The notes beneath the pieces are model-generated. The model was not told the origin of the DNA, made no database searches, and worked only from the letters and a program-made list of their open reading frames with translations. A program made the translations under genes and the position numbers. Positions 18,357 through 27,545 of a stretch of DNA of 27,545 nucleotides are shown here, piece after piece (within the stretch, counting starts at the first letter, position 1; every line of letters starts with the position of its first letter). Origin of the DNA: Azolla pinnata (Eukaryota > Streptophyta > Polypodiopsida > Salviniales > Salviniaceae); assembly GCA_037176905.1 (NCBI GenBank), contig JBBBWG010022668.1:47843-75387 (forward strand). Reading direction: 5' to 3'.

Positions 18357-21300
18357 ATGGCGGAGCTCGAGTTCCATGACTATATTGTAGAAGAAAGCAA
18401 GGCGTACACGCACTCGCCTGGAGCATCGGGTATACAGCAAAGAATCTTCGAAATGATCATGTCAAGGTCAGACGAGGCGATTCTCCAGGCTATGGACGAC
18501 CGATTAACGCACAGATCCTCTTCGTCCTCGTCCGCATCCTCGTTGACAGAATATATCAGAGCCATTTTCACAGGTCTAGCTCCGTCTGCTTGTCGAGATG
18601 ACGCATCGCCAGCTTCCTCTTCAAGGCCCGCTTCTCTCCTTCTCCAAATCGTTCTCAAGTTTCTCGACTTCCTCCATGAAGCGAAGGTTTCTGCATCGGA
18701 TCCCAAGGTTATCGAATGCATGGATCTCATAGTGCAACGAGTCGATGCTATTTCCTACAAATTCTTGCCTTCCGTGGTGGAGAACATCATCAGTCATATG
18801 GAAAACACTGCCGAGGAAGAAGTAATGCGATCCGATGAGTTTCTCTCTCTGAGTCTTCTTACGCGCTACTTTTCTGTTATGATGGTTTCTTCTTCTTCTT
18901 CTGCTGCCTTACTAAAAGAGGTTGAAGCCCCTGATCGTGATGGTGTCGGACTAGCTCTCGTGTTTGCACCAGATTATGTTAATCATTCTCTCAAACGTAT
19001 CGTATCAGCTTCCTTGCGGTGGCCAAAATCTGTTCTTACGAAAATAACCAGCATGCTTCGAGACTTGCCTCTGAGTGAACATGATTGTGCGCAGCTCATC
19101 AAGTCAATATTTACACAGATGAATTTAATGGAGCCTCTTGATCTGCCATCATTAGTTTATCAGCTCCTGCTTCTTGCGTCGAAACTATGCAAAAGGACTA
19201 TTCTTTCTGGAATTCTGTCGTTCTTCAGCCTTTGCTCTAGTTCATCCAATAACACGGCATTTACACGGGAATTATCATCTGGAAAGATGAAAATCATCAA
19301 CAAGAACTTCTCTGCTGAATCATTCAGACAAATCGAAGGAACTATTATGCTTCACATCAGCTTTGCGGTTAAGCAGAACCCGTACTTAGGCCAAGAAATA
19401 CTGAGTCTAGTAAGAAGTCACTCTCTGCCTCTTGTATCTTTTGTCATTTCGGTGGTCCTTTCTATTGCGCGCATCCAAAGATTTGAAGAGATTGCTCTGA
19501 ACCTCCTAAAAACTGCTGTAGTCAGGGCTTTTCAAGATTCAAAAATGTGCAAGTATGTAACCCAGACCTTTTGTTCGTCGCACAATGTAAATCTAACAGT
19601 GCTTTTTTCTTTATCTGGTTGATTGAACATATGAATAAATTCTACCACTCAAAATATCTTCTTTTGATTTCTAAGATTTTTCATAAGTTGTTTTGATACA
19701 ATTTCTGAAAGCTTAACATCAGATTGTGTACAATTGTGACTTGTACATGTAGGCATACACTGTCAACAAATAATATATCTCTTATACAATAAATCTTTTC
19801 AGTGATCTGGTGACCACACTTAGACCCGATAAAACTGTTTAATGTGATACTGACATAGAACTTGTTCTTACATTACGGTGTTTAGACAGAATATGATTAT
19901 ACTCTATGACCAGCCATCGTACAGTAGGTACTATTCTCTCGCAACATGGTGATTATGACAATAAACATAATGACCATCACATTGTCATCATAGTATATGA
20001 AGTTTGATTTGAATTTTTTTTACGATTGGTGATTGGACTCTATCTGTGCATGATTTTATTACTTTGTTAACTGTTAAATGATGATTACTCATGAATATGT
20101 TTGTTGCATGTGCATTATGCTACAGGTTCTCGTTATGTGCACCTGAGGATTTGAAGAAGCAATGTAAAGATGATACCCGTTCATTGGAGAATTCATTCAT
20201 TGAAACAGTATTTCCAACATTCTTTCCCTGGGATTAATAAAGTGTTATATAGAGATGCATATGGCAACCCAGACTAATAAATTAATCTTTTAAACAAATT
20301 TCTTGACCTTTTGATTCAGGCTCGGAGCACTGCATTTGGGTGGGATCATGTCATACCTAGCCTCGTAAAATTTGGATTCATACTGATTGAAACTACCATT
20401 CCAGGAGAATCTTCATTGCCTGACAATGTTATTAAAATCCAACAACAGATTTGTGAATGTCATTCTTTGGGAGCTCTAATCTTGCAAACTTGTTTTGAAG
20501 TTCATGAGATGTCAAGGAATGAGGTGATTCTTTTTTGAGTGGTATATGTACTCTCATAATGTCTCACTGTAAGCCCAGCGATTTAAGCTGCTAATATATT
20601 GTGATGCTTCTCTTAAGCCGATGAAGTAAAGTGTTGTCTCTAGTAAACTATTCTTGGCTAATTTGGGAATTCTTTTCAAACAAAGCTTTAAGGTGAATTG
20701 TTTTTTGTATATCGCACCGTCGAGGAATCGTTCTTATACAAACTAGTGAGATTAAGTCACGCTTCTTCTCTAAAGTATTCGATAGACAAATAAGACATAT
20801 ATTTGCTGGCATATTATGCTAGTTTTGAAAGATGTGCTGAACTGGGTGCTTATAAAATTTTCAGATTATAGAACAATGTAAGTGCCGGATAATTGGACTT
20901 AAGCCTGAGCAAAGCTCAACAATCATAAGGTTCATATCGTAGACATAAATTTATGGAGTTTTTTTATCAAATTAAAGGATCTCTTATGTTCATATCTGGT
21001 GCCTTTGGAAGAATGGTGGGTCAGCTTGCGCAGAAATATCCACATCTAGTGCTAGAGCATGTAGCTCGGTTAAAGGAATGCCTGGATTACTACACCTTTA
21101 TCCATCCAATTTCTGCGTCATCTCTTATATATAATGTATGCCCACTACTTCATCTGAGTCCTGATTTACAGGTTAGTCTCAAGAATCCCAAGATTATGTT
21201 CAAATGTATCTGGTAAATCAAGTAATAAGTTTATAAAGCTTACGTTTTGTGATATGTTACAGGGATACACTGTTTTAGTACTCAGGAAAGCTATGTTTGG

Positions 21301-24300
21301 TAGAGAGGTTCTGACCAGAATGACTGCATTGCAAGGAGTATTCTACTTACTTATCACTGAAAGCGCTTTTCGAGCACAAAAAGATTGTGATTCTTTCCTG
21401 AACTTTTCGAGTGAAGCTAGTTCTAGTCAACACGAACCTGTGTACAGCAGAAAGAGTCTTAATCTCCTCCAGGAAATGAAAGGATTGCTGTGCAGGTGCC
21501 TTCTTCAACAGGTTAAGTCTTGTAAGAAGCAGTGGATTATGCCTGCCAACATGTATGGAGGAACACTGGAATCAACATGGGTGAAAGAATCAAATAGTTT
21601 AAAAGATGAATGGATGGTGTATATAAGTTATTCTGTGTGCTGTGCAGATGGAAATACGAGAAGGTGTGTATAAGGGCCTCATGAAACTTGCATTAGTGGA
21701 TCCTCTGACTGTAGACAGTATACTGAACCTACTTTGGCCACACTTCTGCAAATACCATACCACTCATGAGGTGTGTTTTTGTGTTAACCAATTGTGATGA
21801 GGTTGATTTTAACTCGTGAAAATGTTTGTGCTGGTTTTGCGAGACATATGAAATAGTTTCATTTCTCAATGTGATGTAAATTTATCTTTCATTTCTTCAG
21901 AAGCCAATCATTTCATTTACGTGTGTTGATGTGGCAGGGTGTGGACACTATACTAGATGTGGACCGTTGTGTTAGAGTCCTCAACAACAATGCAATCGTT
22001 GAAGAACCACTTGATCATCTGGTTTTTCTGATTCACAATCTTCTCATGCTTCAACCGCATGACGAAGAGGGACATCAATTATTAACTGGGACTTGTTTTG
22101 ACTTTTCATTATCACAAGATCAGGAGGTTGAATTCTAATCTTTCATGCCAGTCTGCATAAAGTTTCTCCTCAAACATTGAAGAAGAAATATCATTTCTCT
22201 GTTGTAAATTATTAGGTGAATAGAAAGCCTGCCGATTCTTCCTTCAGAGATGCATTTGTCAACATTCGGAAGAAATTGCGAAACAGTACACTGCTAGGTA
22301 TCTCTTATTCTATTATGACATGTATGCTCATTATTCATACATCGAACTTTTTGAAACAACAATTCAATTCTGCTTTCTGTATGTTTTTCAGATTTAAACA
22401 TTAATAAATCCAAGGACTTAGGACCTGAGACCATGGAAGAGAATATTCATATCCGAAAGGTTCACATTTATCTTGGAATCTATGAAGTATTCATAGATCT
22501 AGTGATCAACGAAGCATCGAAGTGTGAAAATCATTTAGATAAAGACGCAGAGACAGAGTTGCAACAATATACGTCTATGTATGATGCATTAGAACAAATA
22601 TTACGAAAAAATCGAAATGGTTTTGATTGTAAATTGAAGCCATCAGATAATTTGAATCAAAACACAGCTGGAAAACATTTATCAGGTTTTGCTCAAAACC
22701 AAGCAGAAGTAAAAGCCCCATTCCTGAGTGTTAGAAGTGCTTCCTACCTTCTTCGCCATGTTCAAAAATTTGGTGATTATGAGTTGAATGTGAATAATAT
22801 CACTTCAAATACATCTCAGAGTGCTGACTGGCAGAAGAATTTCATGGATTATAATTACAAACTTGCTTCATTGGCTGTCAGGACTTCCCTTCGACACATA
22901 AAAGCAACATCTGCTGATACCAAGGATCAAGAAACTTTTCTCGTTGGATTCAGAGAGCTTAGAGGGGATTGGAAAATGCTTGGAAAACCCATCCTAGATG
23001 CTCTGGCTATTGCTGTGACAATGCCATCTAATGTATTTGTTTGGTCAGTTGAGAGAAAAGAAAAGGAAAAACAAGGAAGAGGTAGGAAGACAACAGATGA
23101 AACTCGAGATGGATTGGTTTTGAACTTGATCAGATGCTTGGATGAGATCTTTAGATTAGCAGTGAAAAGGAATTGCGTCATGGAGATTCTGGGTTTCATA
23201 TTTACTGATTTTTGTGATGGAAGAGTGATTCTACAGGAGCATGATGACATTGAATTCCAAAGTGAATCTCTGATGCAGCAGGATCTTTTACACCGATTCT
23301 TGCTGGAGAAAATCCAACCAATTTTAGAGCAGCTTCTACGTCAATCGCAATTCCTCGAGTTTGAGGTAACTTAATGTTTTGTTTCTATATTTTGTTTTAA
23401 GTTCTATATCGCGTGTCAGAGAGGATTTATCTGCCTATGCTTAACTGCTTGCCGAGGACCAGGTTCTTTCTGGAGTACTGCTATGCTTAGGCAGCATATT
23501 GGAAGCACCAAAAATGAAGGTTTATGGCTTATGGGCGCAGTCAAGCTTGAAATCCTTAAAGTTGACACTTAATGGAGCCGCTAAAGCTCTGACAAGTTTA
23601 TCTGTCTGCCTTCAACGATCTCTAGATGATCTAATTTTATCACAGAATCTCAGTGAAGAGCTCGTCAAGGTGATGGGAACAGATGAAGAAGCAGTAGAGA
23701 TTTCCAGCATCTATCCCACAATAAATTCATCCACTAAGAATTGTATTGCTGGCTTCTTACTTCAAAATGTTGAGACGAACTTGGCTGATATCGAATGGGT
23801 CATCTCCAAGCTTAAGCTACATCCTACAATGATAATCTCAGATCTTCCAGAGGAATTACTACTGAACAGTCGTTCTGAGGGATCTCGAATGAAAGCAGAA
23901 GTTGCATTACACACTAGATTAGAAGCGCTTGTAATAGTGCTTTCAAATTTCGCACAGATGAGTTCAAGTGGTAAGCAGCATTCCTTTGTATTTACTCTAA
24001 AGTTATTGCCATGAAATAGGCCAAATATTCTTTCATGAAATAGGCCCAAATACTCCTGATTTATAGGCCATGTACCTGGTAGCTATGCCATGGTATGGTC
24101 ATTTCCAAATTATCCCTAATTCTTCATTGATTCCCAAAGCCGTGCGCATCATTGCCAAGATCACATATTTATCTGCCCTTTCAGGCAATATTTCCAGATA
24201 TGACGATTGGTTTATTTAAATAACATACGAGCTTGTTCAAAGTTCAGATATGATTAACCATTGTGAAATCATAAGGGTATTATTATCCGGAACAAAAGAA

Positions 24301-25305
24301 ATCACTTTTACATTGTAACAGATTAAAGTTTTCTCAAACGCTTTGGTTGTTTATGATAACTGTATAGGTGCTGTAGCTGAGCACTTCCTCAAGGTCACGG
24401 TGAAGCTGTATAAATGTTTAGCGTCAGCCGCAAAAGTCTCCATTGCTCCCAAAGGATTTAAGCAATCCATACCCACATCCAGATTTCAGTTGCTTGCAGA
24501 AAGAACATGCAAAAGATTAACAGTGCCCCTGTACAATTTCATGGCAGCTATGCAAAGGGTATGCATAAAATCTACTGTTCTGAGTCTGTTTAAAGTACAG
24601 TCTTACTGTGTGATTTCCAGTCTCATCAAACCATTGCATTGAGCATAGATTTGTGGGCTTGGGTTGTAAATGGATACATGCACAACACCTCCATGTATGT
24701 TTACAATGTAATTGAATATTAAATTTACAATGTAATTGAAGGTAAGATTGTTGATGGAAGAAATCCAGGCAATGCTTCTAAATGATGATTTAGCCTTTGG
24801 GAAATGTTAGAAGAGAAATATAAATGATTGAAATTGGTATTGTGGTGCACACAACGGCTGTAGTCTATGCTAAAAAGTTTCCTCTGAATGCTGTTTTTCT
24901 GATTATTTGCATCAGGAGCAACAGGAGAATTGCCAAGGGAAAGGGTCCGTTAGCAAAATCAGACGTGAAGTCAGAACAATACCAAACCTTGTTTTTCATA
25001 TAGAAGATTATGAACGCTATCTCATCCAATTGAGTAAGCTTACGAAAGTGAATCTGCTAAGGCATGCAAAGAGAAGTACTGCAAGGGATTTTAAGATATT
25101 GGATAATGCAAAGAAAGATAAACCACCGGTAACAGATGATGTTAAAATTGTGGAAGCGGTAGATGGGGAAGGACAGGGAGGAGAGTCAGAGGGAGATAAA
25201 GGCGTATCACATGATGAGAGTACAAGTGAAAATGGAGAGGAAGGACCCGTCATTAGAATTAGAAAGCCAATGGAAAAGAGGGCTAGAAAAGAGAGCAACG
25301 ATTAA
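18357..25305 (+). CDS. FANCI: Fanconi anemia group I protein (13 exons)
   Basis: FANCI pairs with FANCD2 as a DNA clamp that is monoubiquitinated during interstrand-crosslink repair. Exons: 18357-19552, 20126-20207, 20320-20523, 20865-20929, 21012-21171, 21263-21511, 21648-21770, 21938-22126, 22216-22297, 22392-23365, 23463-23970, 24368-24558, 24916-25305. All joins are GT-AG and keep frame, giving about 1,470 aa (human: about 1,330). Diagnostic stretches: STAFGWDHVIPSLVKFGFIL, VLVLRKAMFG with the ubiquitin-acceptor Lys (codon 21287-21289, about residue 578; human Lys523), an SQ site about 46 residues later (about Ser624), EPLDHLVFLIHNLL, and near the end IPNLVFHIEDYERYL and KRSTARDFKI. The tail is acidic, then basic (RKPMEKRARKE), like a nuclear localisation signal. 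The start has CCCATGG context. The least certain join is the exon 4/5 acceptor (GGAAG|A, 21011). Confidence 0.93.
19553..20125 (+). other. 573-bp first intron of FANCI
   Basis: Donor AA|GTATGT and acceptor CTACAG are both phase 2. The intron is AT-rich with no recognisable element inside. It is the longest intron of this gene. Confidence 0.85.
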
Positions 25306-27433
25306 GAATCAGATCATTATCTATCCAATTCAGAAAATGATTCCACCTGTAACTCGATTTTAATGAAGATGTTTTAAGGCTATGTCGAAGTGGATCAAAG
25401 GAAAGGAATAGCGGGGAAAAAACCTTGAAGGAAGAAGAATGCATTTGGATTCAAAGGGGGGTATTGGGAACAGAGTTAGGAAAAGCAACAGTAAGTTTTT
25501 TCGTGAAACAGATGTTTATGATTAAGATAGGGTCGTCTATGAGTTTATAAAGTGCCTTCTTATTCATAGCAGCAACTTATGGAAGAAATATAAGTGACCA
25601 ACGTCATATTAGAAAGTTTGAAATAGGGCCTTATTTCCATGCCATCCATACGACAATTTCGGCTGGGCTCTACATTGCTACGAGGTGCATATCTGTAACT
25701 TTGTTGTCGGTAAGGTTTTTGCAAAGGCGTAGCAATCACAGGTGTAATTTGCGGAAGTGAAGTTGAACTCGATAGAAGAAAGGCAAGCATTAAATGCCAT
25801 GCCTTGTACATGTGTGTAACTTGTGGAACAGACATGGAACATGATATGAAGTGGGAACAAGCAGCGGAACGACATCCTTGCCTCTCTGATTGAGCCACTC
25901 CTCTCTCCAAAGCGATGGGTATGTTAACCTAATTTCCCTCACATAGGCTATTCACTTGGATCCATCCTTTCCTTGAATTGATGGATTCTGTTTGTTGGAG
26001 TCTCTGATGGCTTTATGATTGAACAGATAAATAGGATGGATAAAATGAAAGAGCATATTTGTCTGACATGTCTGAAGTTTATTTCCCTGTGAATAGGTTT
26101 TATGATGCCAAGGCCTGCTTCTACCAGTTCGGGCTTGGTACTTGGAAGCCGTATTTCTTTCTTGTAAGCTTGTATTTCGTTGATTTCATTGAGCATTTGG
26201 TCAAAATTTTTGCACTGTTACTGTAAAAAAAACTGCTGCATACATTTTTGTTCCATGAGAAAACTAGCAAATTGAGGTCAACTTGATAGCCATGCATCAT
26301 TTAGCAGATCAATTTTCCGCCTGCATGTTGCATTTGCGAGTGATTGAGGCGCTTGTTTAAATTAGGTTTGTCAAGGGCCATGTTTACTATGTGAATGTAT
26401 ATGCTAATGGTGCATGAATGCATGGTAATCAAAGAAGCTTTGATAACGCAGGTTGGCTACTAGCTATCTGATGTTTGAGTTTTATATTGATGTGGACCTC
26501 TCTCTAATTGGGCTGCTTATTAGTACTTGTTGGCGTGATGCCCATAAATTTCAGCTGAAAAAGGGGACCAGTTTCCAGCTCCTTTCTTCACATGATACAG
26601 GGCTTTCATTTTCAAAGACTTAAGATGGGAGATGGAGGCAAAGTCTCTAACCTAAGGAACATGTTGTGGATAAAGCTAACCTCTACTTAGATATGGACCA
26701 CAAGGTGAAGCCCTTTCCACACTCTCCAAGCTGATAATGGTGCGTTTGTGGCTCATCGATAGTAATGTCCGATCGTGCAGTGATGCCATGAGTAAAAACC
26801 ATGTCATGATGTGTTGTGCAATAGTTGGATTTGTTCTTTCTAGCTGGGATAATCAAGGAAGATCCATTCTATGATCCGATTCCATGAACATGCTGTTAAT
26901 AGAAAATTCCGTACAATCTGAAACCAACCAAAGTAGTCGACCTCTTAACAGAAAAAACAATTCTTTCACTTTGAATGGTCCAACATGTGGCGAATTCCGA
27001 CAAATGCCTCGCATCTCTTTTACCTCTATTTATTAGTCCCATTCTTTTGTTGGTGCAATCATGCGTGCGCGTAAGTGACTGATAATAAGAAAAGGGGAAG
27101 CTTATAGAACCGTTTAGATTCAAACATTGCCGTGTGTTTGCTTCGTGCTTCGAACGAAGCATGTTAAAAGGGAGGAGGAACCAGCTTGGAATGACAAGGT
27201 TTTTTCGGGGTCTTTGCAATGAAACATTGTAAAGGTATGAAAGCAACAGCAGAAACATGTGCGAGCAAGTCGTCACCGGGAGCAGTCCATAAACCTATCG
27301 AGGTCATTGTCCTGGTAAACGAACGTGCGGCTGGTGTCAGGTTCCACCCATCTCGTGTGCATCCCAATCCGGGCAACGACGATTTGGGAAGCAAAGGAGG
27401 TTGAGCCGAATCAACAGGGGATCGGATTGGCTC
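25306..27433. other. Downstream region without a recognised gene
   Basis: About 2.1 kb past the FANCI stop. Open frames on both strands are short and low in any family signature. I see no tRNA-type boxes, long repeats or splice-linked coding segments. A 7-bp palindrome TGCTTCG-AA-CGAAGCA sits at 27146-27161. Confidence 0.6.
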
Positions 27434-27457
27434 AGGGTTTAGGGTTTAGGGTTTAGG
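27434..27457 (+). repeat. Interstitial TTTAGGG repeat
   Basis: A little over three perfect TTTAGGG units (AGGGTTTAGGG...). It lies about 40 bp before a CT-rich tract, an arrangement like the leader of a plant housekeeping gene beyond the right edge of the window. Confidence 0.85.
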
Positions 27458-27495
27458 CTTAGTATTGCTCTAAATAAAACTTCTGTTTCTGTTTT

Positions 27496-27497
<2 letters not shown>

Positions 27498-27530
<33 letters not shown>
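27498..27530 (+). repeat. CT microsatellite
   Basis: This is a CT run with one TTT interruption. Pyrimidine tracts like this are common in plant 5' leaders, so it may mark the start of a plus-strand transcript leaving the window. Confidence 0.85.
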
Positions 27531-27545
27531 GTGTTTCCACGAAAC

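Noticed and set aside
20930..21011. Alternative FANCI exon 5 starting at the acceptor near 20988 (ATTAAAG)
   Set aside because: It is out of phase with exon 4. The GGAAG|A acceptor restores frame and gives IIRMVGQLAQKYPHLVLEHV, which fits the expected plant sequence without a gap.
22298..22391. U12-type intron in FANCI (donor GTATCTCTT)
   Set aside because: The donor differs from the U12 consensus and there is no TTCCTTAAC-like branch site before the acceptor; an ordinary U2 intron is simpler.
1..27545. CRISPR arrays, bacterial operons, phage or viral genes
   Set aside because: None seen. Tandem repeats are simple or minisatellite type, and all protein genes are plant nuclear.

Overview
The window is nuclear DNA from a land plant. 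It has GT-AG introns of about 80-600 bp, a POWERDRESS-type SANT co-repressor, a PLS-class pentatricopeptide repeat (PPR) protein, a SKIP11-type F-box/kelch protein and a plant-like FANCI. It also has short plant telomere-type motifs (AAACCCTA) near gene starts. The intronless PPR gene, its wording and the unusual N-termini suggest a seed-free vascular plant such as a fern. That placement is an inference; nothing in the sequence proves it.

Layout. (1) 307-8353, minus strand: a nine-exon gene for a POWERDRESS (PWR) homologue of about 1,700 aa, with at least three SANT/Myb-like domains. (2) 8354-9058: a compact divergent promoter full of GAA, CTCCAT and CGA repeats. (3) 9059-11239, plus: an intronless 726-aa PPR protein without a DYW domain, whose ATG is preceded by an overlapping out-of-frame ATG. 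(4) 11240-13089: a convergent gene-free stretch with one neat hairpin. (5) 13090-15594, minus: an intronless 834-aa F-box/kelch protein with a 480-aa N-terminal extension. (6) 15595-18356: a 2.8-kb divergent promoter region with telo-boxes, a 23-bp tandem repeat, a transposon-like segment, a tRNA-derived SINE-like head, a 143-bp repeat carrying telomere-type motifs, and two perfect E2F-type sites next to FANCI. (7) 18357-25305, plus: a complete 13-exon FANCI gene (about 1,470 aa) that keeps the monoubiquitination lysine and a nearby SQ site. (8) 25306-27545: no gene seen; it ends in a telomere-type repeat plus a CT tract that may lead into a gene beyond the window.

The genes do not form a pathway. 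They are ordinary nuclear neighbours: a chromatin co-repressor subunit, an organellar RNA-binding protein, a ubiquitin-ligase adaptor and a DNA crosslink-repair factor. I found no convincing new multi-gene system. The items most worth a second look are the N-terminal extension of the F-box protein, the E2F/telomere-motif promoter of FANCI, the four-heptad duplication in PWR, the overlapping upstream ORF at the PPR gene and the SINE-like element.
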